Origin: Serpentinimonas maccroryi
Lineage (GTDB): Bacteria > Pseudomonadota > Gammaproteobacteria > Burkholderiales > Burkholderiaceae_C
Direction of reading: 5' to 3'
DNA length: 64,000 nucleotides
Assembly: GCF_000828915.1 (NCBI RefSeq)
Contig: NZ_AP014569.1
Location: 1,798,001-1,862,000, forward strand
The stretch's first letter is position 1, and each line of letters begins with the position of its first letter. This document shows, piece after piece, positions 1-11,768 of the stretch. The notes under the pieces are model-generated. The model was not told the DNA's origin. It did no database searches and saw only the letters and a list, made by a program, of their open reading frames with translations. A program made the position numbers and the translations under genes.

Positions 1-521
1 GCGCCTTTGCGCGCGACGCCGCTGCCGCCGGCGTCGATGGCGTGCTGATCGTCGATTACCCGCCCGAGGAATGCCAAGCCTTTGCCGCCGCCCTGAAGGC
101 GCAGGGGCTGGACCTGATCTTTTTGCTCGCCCCCACCAGCAGCGAGGCACGCATGGCCGAAGTCGGGCGCGTGGCCAGCGGCTACGTCTATTACGTGTCG
201 CTCAAGGGCGTGACCGGGGCCGGGCACCTCGACACCGCCGCCGTAGAGGCGATGCTGCCGCGCATCCGCCGGCACGTGCACTTGCCCATAGGCGTGGGCT
301 TTGGTATCCGAGACGCCGCCAGCGCCTGCGCCGTGGGCCGCAGCGCCGACGCCGTGGTGATCGGCACCCGGCTGATCCAGTTGCTCGACAGCGCGCCCCC
401 CGAACAGGCCGGGGCTGTGGCCCGCGCCTTCATGGCCGAGTTGCGGCAGGCGCTCGACGGGCTCGAGGGCGGCGGCGCTGGCGGCCCTGTCACGCTTGCG
501 CCGGCGGGCAATCGGGGATAA
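1..521 (+). CDS. trpA: Tryptophan synthase alpha chain, 3' part
   Basis: The reading frame is open from base 3, so the 5' part of the gene lies outside the window. The visible part includes the VDYPPEE region, the LLAPTSS phosphate-side segment, the GVTGAG loop and the GFGIRD and ADAVVIGT segments typical of the TIM-barrel alpha subunit. The alpha subunit cleaves indole-3-glycerol phosphate to indole and passes the indole to TrpB. The gene is followed 41 bases later by accD, the usual trpB-trpA-accD order of betaproteobacteria, so the two are probably co-transcribed. The C-terminal tail (GGGAGG then [11 protein letters not shown]) is low-complexity. Confidence 0.96.
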   Translation, partial: AFARDAAAAGVDGVLIVDYPPEECQAFAAALKAQGLDLIFLLAPTSSEARMAEVGRVASGYVYYVSLKGVTGAGHLDTAAVEAMLPRIRRHVHLPIGVGFGIRDAASACAVGRSADAVVIGTRLIQLLDSAPPEQAGAVARAFMAELRQALDGLEGGGAGGPVTLAPAGNRG

Positions 522-562
522 TCAGCGCCGTCGTAGCCCCCAGATCAGCAAGGAAAACCCGC

Positions 563-1441
563 ATGTCCTGGCTCGAAAAACTGCTCCCGCCCAAAATCAA
601 GCGCGCCGACCCGGCCGAGCGCCGCAGCATGCCCGAGGGGCTGTGGCTCAAGTGCCCCAGCTGCGAGGCCGTGCTCTACAAAAGCGACCTCGAGAAAAAC
701 CTCAACGTCTGCCCACACTGCGCGCACCACCACCGCATCGGGGCGCGGGCGCGCCTCAACGCCTTTTTGGATGCCCAAGGCCGCTACGAAATCGGGCAAG
801 AGGTGCTGCCCGTCGATGCGCTCAAGTTCAAGGACAGCCGCAAATACCCCGAGCGACTCAAAGAAGCACTCGAGGCCACCGGCGAGACCGACGCCCTGAT
901 CGTCATCGGCGGCGCGGTGCAGGGGCTAGATCTGGTGGCGGCGTGTTTCGAGTTTGACTTCATGGGCGGCTCGATGGGCTCGGTGGTGGGCGAGCGCTTC
1001 GTGCGCGGTGTCGAGACGGCGATCGAGCAAAAAGTGCCCTTCGTCTGCTTTACCGCCACCGGCGGCGCGCGCATGCAAGAGGGGCTGCTCAGCCTCATGC
1101 AGATGGCCAAGACCAACGCCGCCCTGACGCGGCTGGCCAAAAAGGGCCTGCCCTACCTCAGCGTGCTCACCGACCCGACCATGGGCGGCGTCAGCGCCGG
1201 CTTCGCCTTTGTCGGCGACGTGGTGATCGCCGAGCCCAAGGCGCTGATCGGCTTTGCCGGCCCGCGGGTGATCGAAAGCACGGTGCGCGTCAAGCTGCCC
1301 GAGGGCTTTCAGCGCGCCGAGTTTTTGCTCAACAAAGGGGCGCTGGACCTGATCTGCGACCGGCGCGAGCTGCGCTCCACGGTAGCCAACCTGCTGGCCA
1401 TGCTGCAGCGCCAGAGCGCGGATGCGGTGCAGGCGGGTTGA
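563..1441 (+). CDS. accD: Acetyl-CoA carboxylase carboxyltransferase subunit beta
   Basis: This 292-residue protein begins [14 protein letters not shown], as AccD normally does, preceded by an AAGGA Shine-Dalgarno about 8 bases upstream. The open frame extends upstream over trpA, but that part is out-of-frame shadow. The N-terminal zinc ribbon is intact (Cys31, Cys34, Cys50, Cys53). The crotonase-like core has the [10 protein letters not shown] and TGGARMQEG motifs that form the carboxybiotin/acetyl-CoA site. With AccA it transfers CO2 from biotinyl-BCCP to acetyl-CoA, the first step of fatty acid synthesis. It ends about 90 bases before the convergent nagZ stop, with only a weak 5-bp hairpin between. 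Confidence 0.97.
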   Translation: MSWLEKLLPPKIKRADPAERRSMPEGLWLKCPSCEAVLYKSDLEKNLNVCPHCAHHHRIGARARLNAFLDAQGRYEIGQEVLPVDALKFKDSRKYPERLKEALEATGETDALIVIGGAVQGLDLVAACFEFDFMGGSMGSVVGERFVRGVETAIEQKVPFVCFTATGGARMQEGLLSLMQMAKTNAALTRLAKKGLPYLSVLTDPTMGGVSAGFAFVGDVVIAEPKALIGFAGPRVIESTVRVKLPEGFQRAEFLLNKGALDLICDRRELRSTVANLLAMLQRQSADAVQAG

Positions 1442-1533
1442 ACCCAGCGGTCGGCTTCAGAGGCCGATAGGCTATTGAGCGTATTTGATGTGGCGCGCAT
1501 AGGAGCCGCCGGCAAGACGCAATGATCCTGCCC

Positions 1534-2616
1534 TTAAGGCAACAGACTGAGTGCCTGCATGTAGCGCGGGCTCACCATCAGCTCGTCCCACAGCGGCGCG
1601 GGCGCAGCGGGCAGCAGCTCGAGGCGGCGCTGCTCGCTCAGGGCGCTGGGCTGCCAGTGGCCTTCGATCTGGGCGCGGCTCAGGCCGTCGATGAGTTCGT
1701 CGATCGGCGCGCCGTCGTCCACCACGCTCTGGTTGCACAGCAGCACCAAGTCGCAGCCGGCGTGCAGCGCGGCCAGCGCGGCCTCGGTGCTGCCGATCTC
1801 GCGCCCGTCGAGGCGGCGCGCCCCGGCCATGCTCAGGTCGTCGCTGAACACGGCGCCGCCAAAACCCAGCTGCTGGCGCAAAATGCCCTCGATCCAGCGC
1901 GCTGAGAATCCGGCCGGGCGCGCATCCACCTGGCTATAGACCACGTGCGCGGGCATGACGGCGTCCAGGCTGGCTTGCAACCAGCCGTAGGGGGCGGCGT
2001 CGGCCACCAGGATGGCCTCGAGGCTGCGCTCATCCACGGGAATCTCGTGGTGCGAATCGGCTGCCACATAGCCGTGGCCAGGAAAGTGCTTGCCGCAGTT
2101 GCGCATGCCCGCTTGCAGCAGGCCGTGCATGAGCGCCTGAGCCAGCACGCTGACCACGCGCGCATCGGCGCCCAAGGCGCGGTCGCCGATCACGGCGCTG
2201 CCGCCGTGGTCGAGGTCCAGCACCGGGGTGAAGCTCAGATCGACGCCGCAGGCACGCAGTTCGGCCGCCAGCACGTAGCCGCAAGCGGTGGCGGCGCGGC
2301 AGGCGGAGAGCGCGGCGGCGCCGGGTGGTTGCGCCACTTCACCCAGCCACATCTGGCCCAGCGCGCGCATGGGAGGCAGGTGCGTAAAGCCGTCGCTGCG
2401 AAAGCGTTGCACGCGCCCGCCTTCGTGGTCGACGCAGATCAGCAGGTCGGGGCGCACTTTTTTGATCTGCCGGCACAGCTTGGCGAGTTGGGCGCGGTTC
2501 TCCCAGTTGCGGCCAAACAGAATCACGCCGCCCACCAGTGGGTGTGCAAGGCGCTGGCGCTCGGTTTTGTTCAGCCGGGTACCGGCGACGTCGATGATCA
2601 GGGGGGCGTGTTGCAT
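1534..2616 (-). CDS. nagZ: Beta-N-acetylhexosaminidase, glycoside hydrolase family 3
   Basis: This cytoplasmic enzyme of about 360 residues removes N-acetylglucosamine from anhydromuropeptides during peptidoglycan recycling. The frame shows the family hallmarks: [10 protein letters not shown] near residue 62, the KHFPGHG motif at 176-182 followed by DSH, and the nucleophile loop SDDLSM at 258-263. I chose the ATG at 2616 because the protein then starts [12 protein letters not shown] as in homologues; the longer upstream frame runs through acpS and is not conserved sequence. The start overlaps the acpS stop by 19 bases, so translation of the two is probably coupled. It is the last gene of the long minus-strand series. 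Confidence 0.95.
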   Translation of the reverse strand: MQHAPLIIDVAGTRLNKTERQRLAHPLVGGVILFGRNWENRAQLAKLCRQIKKVRPDLLICVDHEGGRVQRFRSDGFTHLPPMRALGQMWLGEVAQPPGAAALSACRAATACGYVLAAELRACGVDLSFTPVLDLDHGGSAVIGDRALGADARVVSVLAQALMHGLLQAGMRNCGKHFPGHGYVAADSHHEIPVDERSLEAILVADAAPYGWLQASLDAVMPAHVVYSQVDARPAGFSARWIEGILRQQLGFGGAVFSDDLSMAGARRLDGREIGSTEAALAALHAGCDLVLLCNQSVVDDGAPIDELIDGLSRAQIEGHWQPSALSEQRRLELLPAAPAPLWDELMVSPRYMQALSLLP

Positions 2617-3008
2617 GGGTTGTGCTCCACCACCACGAAGCTGGTGGCATAGTCGGTTTCGTCGCTTAAAGTCACGTGGGCGCGCAGGGCGCGCGCCGCA
2701 AACCAGTCGTTGAGGGCGCCTTGCAGCTGCACACTGGGCTGGCCGCTGGGCAGGTTCAAGATTTCGCAATCGCGCCAGCGCATGGGGAGGTGCAGCCCTA
2801 GGCCGATGGCTTTGCTAAAGGCTTCTTTGGCGCTAAAGCGCGTGGCCAAGTAGCGCAGGCCGCGCTCGGGGCTGCGCGCGCTGCGCTGTTGCCAAACGGC
2901 CAGCTCGTGCGGTCCGAGCACGCGCTGGGCAAAGCGCGGCCCGTGGCGTGCCAGCGCGGCGCCGATGCGCCGGATGTCGCAGACGTCGGTGCCGATGCCG
3001 TAGATCAT
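2598..3008 (-). CDS. acpS: Holo-[acyl-carrier-protein] synthase
   Basis: This 136-residue protein starts [15 protein letters not shown]. The magnesium ligands of AcpS are present, Asp8 and Glu62, the latter in the [12 protein letters not shown] motif. The enzyme moves 4'-phosphopantetheine from CoA to the serine of apo-ACP, here the acpP product encoded in the same minus-strand series at 16342-16581. The start overlaps the pdxJ stop by 4 bases (ATGA), and the 3' end overlaps nagZ by 19 bases. The pdxJ-acpS pair is a very common proteobacterial arrangement. Confidence 0.96.
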   Translation of the reverse strand: MIYGIGTDVCDIRRIGAALARHGPRFAQRVLGPHELAVWQQRSARSPERGLRYLATRFSAKEAFSKAIGLGLHLPMRWRDCEILNLPSGQPSVQLQGALNDWFAARALRAHVTLSDETDYATSFVVVEHNPCNTPP

Positions 3009-3862
3009 GGCCGGGGGGTGGCCGGGGTGGCCTGGGCGGCCTGGGCGGCTGGGCTGGCCGCGGCCTCATCGATGCAGCGCAGGTAGTCGCACACCGTGGC
3101 GCTGTAGCCGAGCTCGAGCGCATCGGCGATCAGGGCGTGGCCGATCGAGACTTCGCGCACGCCGGGCACCTGGCGCAAAAAATCGCTCAGGTTGGCGCGG
3201 TTCAGGTCGTGCCCAGCGTTCACTTCCAGCCCGGCAGCCTGCGCGGCTTGGGCGGCGGCGGCGTAGCGCTGCAGCTGCGCCTGCAGCGCGGTGCTAGCCT
3301 TGCCATCGAGCGGGCAGTCAGCGGCTGAGTGCGCCGCCGCATAGGGCTCGGTGTAGAGCTCGACCCGGTCGGCCCCGAGGGCGCGGGCGGCCGCCATCTG
3401 CCCGGGCTCGGCGTCCATGAACAGGCTCACGCGCGCGCCCAGCGCCTGCGCCTGCGCGATCACCGGGCGCAGCCGCTCGGCATCGGTCGGCAGGCTCCAG
3501 CCGTGGTCGCTGGTGTACTGGCCCACGCTGTCGGGCACGAAGGTGAGTTGGTGCAGCGGCAGGCCGCGTGCGCGCAACTCGCGCGCCACCTCGAGCAGGT
3601 TGTGAAAAGGGTTGCCCTCGATGTTGTACTCGCGCTGCGGCCAGCCTTGCAGCAGTTCGGCGAGCTCGAACACATCGTGGCGGCGGATGTGGCGCTCGTC
3701 GGGCCGCGGGTGCACGGTGATGCCGTGCGCCCCGGCTTGCAGGCAGGCCTGCGCGGCACGCAGCACGCTCGGGATGCCTAGGTGCCGGCTGTTGCGCAGC
3801 AGCGCTACCTTGTTCAGGTTGACCGACAAGGCGCAAGGCGGGGGGCTGGCAGCAGGGCGCAT
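3005..3862 (-). CDS. pdxJ: Pyridoxine 5'-phosphate synthase
   Basis: The 285-residue TIM-barrel protein condenses 1-deoxyxylulose 5-phosphate with 3-amino-2-oxopropyl phosphate to give pyridoxine 5'-phosphate. Recognisable blocks are [56 protein letters not shown] and [12 protein letters not shown]. The start at 3862 ([17 protein letters not shown]) avoids a non-conserved upstream extension. The C-terminal 20 or so residues are an Ala/Pro/Thr-rich tail beyond the usual end. The gene overlaps acpS by ATGA. A separate PLP gene, pdxH, lies at 21918-22550. Confidence 0.96.
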   Translation of the reverse strand: MRPAASPPPCALSVNLNKVALLRNSRHLGIPSVLRAAQACLQAGAHGITVHPRPDERHIRRHDVFELAELLQGWPQREYNIEGNPFHNLLEVARELRARGLPLHQLTFVPDSVGQYTSDHGWSLPTDAERLRPVIAQAQALGARVSLFMDAEPGQMAAARALGADRVELYTEPYAAAHSAADCPLDGKASTALQAQLQRYAAAAQAAQAAGLEVNAGHDLNRANLSDFLRQVPGVREVSIGHALIADALELGYSATVCDYLRCIDEAAASPAAQAAQATPATPRP

Positions 3863-3994
3863 GGGGCAATCGGCAATAAAGGGATGAGGAATGAAAAAAT
3901 GCGCAGCGGCTCTAGCCCTCAGCGGCACCAAGGCCGCACCGCACGGACTGAACACAGATTTGCTGTGGGGTTTTGGCAAGGCATCGTGCAGGGC

Positions 3995-4918
3995 TCATCC
4001 GGGCAGCGCCACCCGGTGGCCCGCCAAGCGCTGCACCTGCTGCGCCCAGCGCCGGGTCTGGAACTCGCGCACCCCGCTATGGTAGTGCAAGGCGGCGCGC
4101 AACTGGCGCCGCAAGGCCCCGCTGCGGTCTTGCTGGCACAAGGGCAGCAGCGCCGGCCACACCGCGCCTGTCTGCAAGGCCGCGTGCAGCGCCAGCCAAT
4201 AGTCTGCGCTGCACGATGCGGTAGCGAAATCGGCACCGGCGGCAGCAGCGGGGGCATTGAGGGAAGCACGGCCCTCCTCCTGCACCCGCCCCTGCACCCG
4301 TTCCTGCATCTGCTCTTGCGCCAACACCCCATCCAGCCCCTCGTGCTGCCCGCCATCCGGCGCCGCCACCTCGTGCAAGCCGCCCTGCGCCTGCAATTGG
4401 TAGCGCCGCTCGGGCTGCAGCGGTTGCAGGCTGGCGCTGTCGTGGTCTAGGGCCGGCAACCAGCCCAGCTCACCCAGCAGCAGCAGCTCGAAAGCGCGCA
4501 GCACCCCGGCCTGCGGCGCGCCGGCGGCCAGCAGGGCCAGCGCCTGCGCGTAGTGGTCGAACAGCGCCGGGTGCGGGTCTTCGCGCGCCAGCAGCTTGAG
4601 CAGCAGCTCGTTGAGGTAGTAGCCCGCCAGCAAGGCCTCGCCGGGGGGCAGCAGCTGCCCGCCCGGCCAGTGCGCAGCCTTGAGGGTGCGCACCTCGGTC
4701 GCGCCGCCCCAGCTCAGGCGCAGCGGCCACAGCGCCAGCAGCACCGAGCGAAACTGCGAAGTCGGGCGCTTCACGCCCTTGGCCACCAGCGCCACGCGGC
4801 CGTGGTGGCGGCTGAACACCTCGAGGATCAGGCTCGACTCGCTCCAGTCGTGGCGGTGCAGCACAAAGGCCGGTTCCTCGTGCACCCGGCTGGCCTTGGC
4901 CGCTGCCGCGCGCGCCAT
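3995..4918 (-). CDS. recO: DNA repair protein RecO
   Basis: RecO works with RecF and RecR to load RecA on gapped DNA. The N-terminal OB-fold is clear (AFVLHRHDWSESSLILEVFSR, VALVAKGVKRPTSQF), followed by the helical region (AGYYLNELLLKLLAREDPHP). At 307 residues it is longer than the usual 230-260. The excess is a Gln/Glu/Arg-rich and then Ala-rich insertion at roughly residues 205-250, part of which is encoded by an imperfect 12-bp tandem repeat. I did not see the zinc cysteines found in some RecO proteins. The start MARAAAAKASRVHEE at 4918 is 8 bases downstream of the era stop. Confidence 0.93.
   Translation of the reverse strand: MARAAAAKASRVHEEPAFVLHRHDWSESSLILEVFSRHHGRVALVAKGVKRPTSQFRSVLLALWPLRLSWGGATEVRTLKAAHWPGGQLLPPGEALLAGYYLNELLLKLLAREDPHPALFDHYAQALALLAAGAPQAGVLRAFELLLLGELGWLPALDHDSASLQPLQPERRYQLQAQGGLHEVAAPDGGQHEGLDGVLAQEQMQERVQGRVQEEGRASLNAPAAAAGADFATASCSADYWLALHAALQTGAVWPALLPLCQQDRSGALRRQLRAALHYHSGVREFQTRRWAQQVQRLAGHRVALPG
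4279..4314. repeat. Imperfect 12-bp tandem repeat (3 units) inside recO
   Basis: Three head-to-tail 12-base units run from 4279 to 4314 (plus strand), two starting CCTGCACCCG and the third CCTGCATCTG. The unit length is a multiple of three, so copy changes keep the recO frame and add or remove four residues of the Gln/Glu/Arg-rich insertion. Confidence 0.75.
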
Positions 4919-4926
4919 GGCGGCGC

Positions 4927-6081
4927 TCACTCGTAGCCGAAGGAGCGCACGCGGGCCTCGTTGTCGGCCCAGCCCGAACGCACCTTGACCCACAGCTGCA
5001 AAAACACCTTGCAGTCCCAGAGTTTTTCCAGCTCTTGGCGCGCTTCGCTGCCGATGCGCTTGAGCTTTTCGCCGCCCTCGCCGATCACCATGCCCTTGTG
5101 CCCCTCGCGCTCGACCACGATGGTGGCGGCGATGCGGCGCAGCGTGCCCTCTTGCTCGAACTGGTCGATCAGCACCGTGCTGGTGTAGGGCAGTTCGTCA
5201 CCGGTGAGCCTAAAGAGCTTTTCGCGCACCATTTCGGCCGCCATGAAGCGCTCGCTGCGGTCGGTCAGGGCGTCGGCTTCGTGCAGCCAGTCTTGCTGCG
5301 GCAGGTATTTTTCTACGATCGCCAGCAGGCGCTGCACGTCGCGCGTGCTCTTGGCCGACATCGGCACGTATTCGGCAAAGGGGTGGCGCTGCTGCATCTG
5401 CAACAGCCACGGCGCCAAGTCGGCGCGGTTGGCCACGGCATCGAGCTTGTTGGCCAGCAGCAGCGTGGGCACCTGCGGCGGCAGCAGCGCCAGCACCTGC
5501 GCATCGGCGGGCCCAAAGCGCCCGGCCTCGAGCACGAACACGATCAGATCGACGTCGGCCACGGTACCGAGCACGGTTTTATTGAGGCTGCGGTTGAGCG
5601 CGTTGCTGTGCCGGGTCTGGAAGCCTGGCGTGTCAACGAACACAAACTGGCTCGCCCCTTGCGTGAGCACGCCGGTGATGCGGTGGCGCGTGGTCTGCGC
5701 TTTGGCTGATGTGATGCTCACTTTTTGCCCGACCAGCGCGTTGAGCAGCGTCGATTTGCCCACATTGGGCCGCCCGACGATGGCCACCAGCCCGCAGCGG
5801 CGCGGCGCCTCCACACCCGCGCTGGCACCCGGTGCGATGGCGTCTGCCGCTGCGTCTGCCAATCCCTCTGCCGCAGCGCCAGCCACACCCTCCGCAGCCA
5901 CACCGCCCGGAACCAGCGGCTGATTGGCAAGAGCGGCAGCCGGGTCTGGGGCCGCTGCGGCCTTGGGCAGCTTGCCCAAAGCCTGCGCCAACATGGCCTC
6001 GAGTTCTGCGGCGCTCTGGGACTCGGCAGCGGTGGCTGGGGCTGAATCTGGCGTGGAGGCTGGGGGCTTGCTGGGTTTCAT
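4927..6081 (-). CDS. era: GTPase Era with a long N-terminal extension
   Basis: Era binds the 3' end of 16S rRNA and is needed for 30S maturation. The GTPase motifs are G1 [10 protein letters not shown]3 DTPGF and G4 NKLD, and the C-terminal KH domain has [15 protein letters not shown]. With the ATG at 6081 the protein is 384 residues, about 80 longer than usual. The extra N-terminus (about residues 1-95) is Ala/Pro/Gly-rich and looks disordered. A GTG codon just before [13 protein letters not shown] would give a normal-length Era, so the true start is uncertain. The ATG at 6081 overlaps the rnc stop by ATGA, which favours the long form. The rnc-era-recO order is widespread. Confidence 0.94.
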   Translation of the reverse strand: MKPSKPPASTPDSAPATAAESQSAAELEAMLAQALGKLPKAAAAPDPAAALANQPLVPGGVAAEGVAGAAAEGLADAAADAIAPGASAGVEAPRRCGLVAIVGRPNVGKSTLLNALVGQKVSITSAKAQTTRHRITGVLTQGASQFVFVDTPGFQTRHSNALNRSLNKTVLGTVADVDLIVFVLEAGRFGPADAQVLALLPPQVPTLLLANKLDAVANRADLAPWLLQMQQRHPFAEYVPMSAKSTRDVQRLLAIVEKYLPQQDWLHEADALTDRSERFMAAEMVREKLFRLTGDELPYTSTVLIDQFEQEGTLRRIAATIVVEREGHKGMVIGEGGEKLKRIGSEARQELEKLWDCKVFLQLWVKVRSGWADNEARVRSFGYE

Positions 6082-6815
6082 GGCCTGGTGTTTTGGAGTT
6101 GTTGCAGCAGCTGCGCGGCAGCGGCCTGCTCGGCGGCGCGGCGCGAGCTGCCCTGGCCGCGCGCGCTCTGGCCGGTCTCGTTGATCTGGCACTGCACCTC
6201 GAAGGTCTGCAGGTGCGCTTGGCCGCGCGTCGCCGCCACGGTGTAGAGCGGCAGCTGCATTTTGCGCCCCTGCAACCACTCTTGCAGGGCGGTTTTGGCG
6301 TCTTTGCCGTGCGCGCCTTGGCCCGGACGCAGGTCGATGCCCGCATACAAGCGGCGGACCAGCGCCTCGGCAGCGGCAAAGCCGGCGTCGAGGTACACAG
6401 CACCCAGCAGCGCCTCGAGCGCATCGGCCAAAATCGAGGCCCGCTGGCGGCCACCAGAGCGCGCCTCGCCCTCGCCCAGGCGCAGCAGCTCGGGCAAGCC
6501 CAGCGCCAGCGCCAGCCGGTGCAGCGTGTCTTGCTTGACCAGGTTGGCGCGGGTGCGCGAGAGCTCGCCCTCGTTGTGGCTGTCCAGGTGTTGGTAGAGC
6601 AAGGTGGTGACGGCCAAGCTGAGCACCGAGTCGCCCAGCAGCTCGAGGCGCTCGTTGTGTTCGGCGGAAAAGCTGCGGTGCGTGAGGGCGCGCAGCAGCA
6701 AGGCGGGGTGGGTGAAGCGGTGCCCGATGCGCTCTTGCAGCGCCAGCAGCGCCGCCGGGGCAGCTTGGGCAGCTGGGGGCGCTGGGGCCGCCGTGCCCGT
6801 GTCGCTGGCGGGCAT
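6078..6815 (-). CDS. rnc: Ribonuclease III
   Basis: The 245-residue enzyme cleaves double-stranded RNA in rRNA precursors and some mRNAs. The catalytic signature [15 protein letters not shown] and the second acidic cluster [15 protein letters not shown] are intact. The C-terminal dsRNA-binding domain runs from about residue 170 to 240 ([12 protein letters not shown], ending [16 protein letters not shown]). The first 20 residues are Ala/Pro-rich and precede the conserved start of the domain. The start codon shares one base with the stop of the DUF4845 gene (TGATG), and the stop overlaps era by ATGA, so the three are translationally coupled. Confidence 0.97.
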   Translation of the reverse strand: MPASDTGTAAPAPPAAQAAPAALLALQERIGHRFTHPALLLRALTHRSFSAEHNERLELLGDSVLSLAVTTLLYQHLDSHNEGELSRTRANLVKQDTLHRLALALGLPELLRLGEGEARSGGRQRASILADALEALLGAVYLDAGFAAAEALVRRLYAGIDLRPGQGAHGKDAKTALQEWLQGRKMQLPLYTVAATRGQAHLQTFEVQCQINETGQSARGQGSSRRAAEQAAAAQLLQQLQNTRP

Positions 6816-7159
6816 CAGTGGCTGCTTCCCCGGTATTTGAGCACCAGGTAAGCTGGCCCAAACAGGGGGATTTCTTCGTCGTAGGCGAACTCCACCAGCA
6901 GGCGGTCGTTGGCGCGCGTGATGACCAGATCGGCGCCCGTGACGGCGTCGAAATAGCCCACCGTGCGCGTGCGCTCAAAGGCCGTTCGCACCTCCGCCGG
7001 AGTTTGCCCGGCAAGCGCGGCTTGCTGCACGGCGCGCTGAATCGACTGGTATTCGATCACCGTGGGCACCACCCGCGCGGCCAGAACCCCCAGCGCCGCC
7101 ACCACCACACCGATCAAGACAATACCCAGAAAACTAACCCCACGCTGATGACGCTTCAT
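6815..7159 (-). CDS. DUF4845 family small membrane-anchored protein
   Basis: This 114-residue protein has one N-terminal hydrophobic helix (about residues 8-28, [22 protein letters not shown]) preceded by a basic start (MKRHQR), so it is probably anchored in the inner membrane. The soluble part is periplasmic ([20 protein letters not shown]). The sequence and the position between lepB and rnc match the DUF4845 family of beta- and gammaproteobacteria. The N-terminus resembles a pilin-like type IV leader ([10 protein letters not shown]), but there is no clear peptidase site. Function is unknown; the position suggests a link with lepB. It shares one base with the rnc start. Confidence 0.8.
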   Translation of the reverse strand: MKRHQRGVSFLGIVLIGVVVAALGVLAARVVPTVIEYQSIQRAVQQAALAGQTPAEVRTAFERTRTVGYFDAVTGADLVITRANDRLLVEFAYDEEIPLFGPAYLVLKYRGSSH

Positions 7160-7216
7160 GAGCCGACTCCGTTGCCATGCAAAAGGTGCATCTTAATCAA
7201 TCGCCGCGCGCCGGGT

Positions 7217-8196
7217 TCACTCAAAGCCCCCGATGCGGCTCAAATCGCCAAAATTCATCCAAACGAAAAAGGCTTTGCCCACGATATTGGCCTCGGGCAC
7301 AAAGCCCCAGAAGCGCGAATCGAGCGAGTTGTCGCGGTTGTCGCCGAGCACAAAAAAGTACCCGGCTGGCACGGTGCAGGTCACGCCTTCGATGGTGTAG
7401 CGGCACAGCTCGCGGTGCGGGAAATCGCCCACAGCGGGGATGAAGGCCGGGCGGTCGGCGTCGTTGAGGGTGCGAAAGCGGCGCTCGCCCAGGGTCTCGG
7501 CGTACTGCTGCGAGTAGCGCATCGATTCTGGGTCGTAGAACTGCGGCAGCGCCTCGCGCGGCACCTCGACGCCGTTGATCGACAAGCGCTTGTCGAGGAA
7601 GGCCACTTCGTCGCCGGGCACGGCCACCACGCGCTTGATGTAGTCTAGGTTGGGCTGCGGCGGGAAGCGAAACACCATCACGTCGCCGCGCGCGGGGGGG
7701 TTGTTGGGCAGGATTTTGGTGTGGATCACCGGCAGGCGCACGCCATAGTGGAATTTGTTGACCAAGATCAGGTCGCCCACGTGCAGCGTGGGCAGCATCG
7801 AGCCCGAGGGGATTTTGAACGGCTCAAACAAAAACGAGCGCAGCAAAAAGACGATCAAAATCACCGGAAACAGCCCGGCGGTCCAATCCAGCCACCACGG
7901 CTGCAACAGGAGTTTGTGCCGCGCCGCCTCCACATCGACGTTATCGCCCTTGATTCCCAGCCGCTCAAACTCGGCCATGCGGCGCTGGTGTTCGGCCTCG
8001 AAGCGCTGCGCGGCGGCGCGGCGCTGGGGCAAAAAATGCCAGCGCTCGGCCACCCAATAAACCCCGGTCACCGCCGTGGCCAGCAGCAGCAGCAGCGAAA
8101 AATTGCCCTGCACCAGCCCCAGGTACCAGGCCAGCCCGTAGCCACCAAAGGCCGCCAGCACCACCCCGGTGAGGGCGGCCATGCTCGATTCCCGGC

Positions 8197-8200
<4 letters not shown>
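7217..8200 (-). CDS. lepB: Signal peptidase I
   Basis: The 327-residue membrane protease removes signal peptides from exported preproteins. Two N-terminal membrane segments ([20 protein letters not shown] and [19 protein letters not shown]) come before the cytoplasmic loop, and a third hydrophobic segment, [18 protein letters not shown], leads to the catalytic domain. The serine (IPSGSMLPT), the lysine ([11 protein letters not shown]) and box E ([11 protein letters not shown]) are present. The ATG at 8200 overlaps the lepA stop by ATGA; an ATG at 8182 is an alternative. The lepA-lepB pairing is conserved in proteobacteria. Confidence 0.96.
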
Positions 8201-10008
<1,808 letters not shown>

Positions 10009-10092
10009 GAAAGGGGCAAACAAAACGGGCGCGCACTGGCTGGCGCGCCCGAGGCCTGCTGCAAAAGGGGCAGGTCAACCCGCCATTTTACG

Positions 10093-11664
10093 TTACGGGC
10101 GGATGATGGCGTATTGGGTCCAGTCGCCGCGGCGCACCAGCACGTGCACGGGGCGGTTCTGGGGCACGGCAGCGGCAGCGGCCTCGAACTCGCGCACGCT
10201 GGCCACCGGGCGGTTGCCAACGGCCAAAATCACGTCCTCGGCTTGCAGGCCGGCCCGAGCCGCCGCGCCGCTGGCCGCCGCCACCCAGACCCCGCCGTCG
10301 ATGCGCAGGCTGCGCCGCTCGGCCGCCGTGGCCTCGCGCAAGTTCAGGCCCAGGCGCTGCGCCGCCGGGGTGGCTGTAGGTGGCTCGGCGTCGCGCTCGC
10401 CGGCGCGGGCGGTGCGTTCGTCCTCAAAGGCCGCCACGGTCACGGTCAGGGTGCGCTCGGCCCCTTGGCGCCACACCCGCACCGGCACCCGGGAGCCGGG
10501 CGCGGTGCCGGCCACGATGCGCGGCAGGTCGGTCGAGCGTTCTACCGCTTTGCCATCGAAACTCAAAATCACGTCGCCGGGCTCGATACCACCGCGAGCC
10601 GCCGGCGAGTTGTTTTCCACGCCCCGGATCAAGGCCCCGGTGGCGCGCTGCAGGCGCAGCGCTTCGGCCGTCTCGCGGTCCACGGCGGCGATCGCTACGC
10701 CGATGCGCCCGCGCGTGACGCGGCCGGTGGCGCGCAGCTGGTCGGCAACCACCATCGCTTCGTCGATCGGAATGGCAAAGGAGATGCCCTGAAAGCCGCC
10801 CGAGCGGCTGTAGATCATGCTGTTGATGCCCACCACCTCGCCACGCATGTTGATCAGGGGGCCGCCCGAGTTGCCGGGGTTGATGGCCACGTCGGTCTGG
10901 ATGAAGGGCAGGAACTCGCCTGTTTCGCGCTGCTTGGCGCTGACAATGCCGGCGGTGACGGTGTTTTCAAGCCCAAAGGGCGAACCGATGGCCATGACCC
11001 ACTCGCCCACGCGCAGCCGCGTCACGTCGCCGATGCGCACCGTGGGCAGCCGGGTGGCCTCGATTTTGACCACCGCCACGTCGGTGCGCCGGTCGGACCC
11101 GACCACGCGGGCGGTGAATTCGCGCTCGTCGTTGAGCGTCACCACGACCTCGCTGGCGCCCTCGACCACGTGCGCGTTGGTGAGGATGAAGCCGTCGGGC
11201 GTGAGGATGAAGCCCGAACCGACGCCACGCGGGCGCTCGATCTCGGGCCCGTCTTGCGGGCCTTGGGGGCCGCGCGGTGACATGCCGGGGGGCAGCGGGA
11301 TGCCAAAGCGGCGAAAGAACTCCTGCATTTGGTCTTCGGGCGAGCCGCCGCGGCGCACGCGCTCCACGGTGCGGATGTTGACCACCGCCGGCCCGACCAG
11401 ATCGACCAGCACCGTGAAATCGGGCAGGCCGCGCACCTCCACCGGGGGGGCACTGGCTGGGACCACGGTAGCTGCGCTGCGTGCGGGCACGGCCTGCGCC
11501 ATGGCACCCAAGGGCAGCGGGCCGCTTGAGGTGCCGGAGGCAACGGGCGTGCCAGGCTGCGCCTCCACCGTCTGTGACTGCGCCAGCCACAACACGGCCA
11601 CCAAACCGAGTGCAGCCGCGCTGGCTGCCAAGTAACGCCGGGTGCTTTGGGTAAGGATCTTCAT
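10093..11664 (-). CDS. degP: Periplasmic serine protease of the DegP/MucD (Do) family
   Basis: This 523-residue protein has a basic N-terminus and a hydrophobic segment (YLAASAAALGLVAVLWLA), so it is exported or membrane-anchored. The trypsin-like triad is visible: His in ILTNAHVVEGA, Asp in RRTDVAVVKI, Ser in NPGNSGGPL. Two PDZ domains follow (GRIGVAIAAVD onward, and LGLNLREATAAERR onward). It degrades or refolds misfolded envelope proteins. It sits directly downstream of rpoE-rseA-rseB, as MucD does after algU-mucA-mucB, so it is presumably part of the sigma-E response. The ATG at 11664 is preceded by a GGAG about 11 bases away. Confidence 0.95.
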   Translation of the reverse strand: MKILTQSTRRYLAASAAALGLVAVLWLAQSQTVEAQPGTPVASGTSSGPLPLGAMAQAVPARSAATVVPASAPPVEVRGLPDFTVLVDLVGPAVVNIRTVERVRRGGSPEDQMQEFFRRFGIPLPPGMSPRGPQGPQDGPEIERPRGVGSGFILTPDGFILTNAHVVEGASEVVVTLNDEREFTARVVGSDRRTDVAVVKIEATRLPTVRIGDVTRLRVGEWVMAIGSPFGLENTVTAGIVSAKQRETGEFLPFIQTDVAINPGNSGGPLINMRGEVVGINSMIYSRSGGFQGISFAIPIDEAMVVADQLRATGRVTRGRIGVAIAAVDRETAEALRLQRATGALIRGVENNSPAARGGIEPGDVILSFDGKAVERSTDLPRIVAGTAPGSRVPVRVWRQGAERTLTVTVAAFEDERTARAGERDAEPPTATPAAQRLGLNLREATAAERRSLRIDGGVWVAAASGAAARAGLQAEDVILAVGNRPVASVREFEAAAAAVPQNRPVHVLVRRGDWTQYAIIRP

Positions 11665-11768
11665 GGTAGGGGGTACTCCGTCGGTCAGGGCTGGTTCATT
11701 TTGCCCCAGATGCGGCAAATCGCGGTGCAGCGCCTAAGAATGGGGGTGCCACAGCGGATATTCAAGCC

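Noticed and set aside
1442..1533. Terminator between accD and nagZ
   Set aside because: Only a 5-bp stem (TCGGC/GCCGA) without a T run.
4927..7014. Continuous 695-codon frame that would fuse an rnc-antiframe to Era
   Set aside because: The part above 6081 overlaps rnc in another frame and has no family similarity; Era has an ATG at 6081 overlapping the rnc stop.
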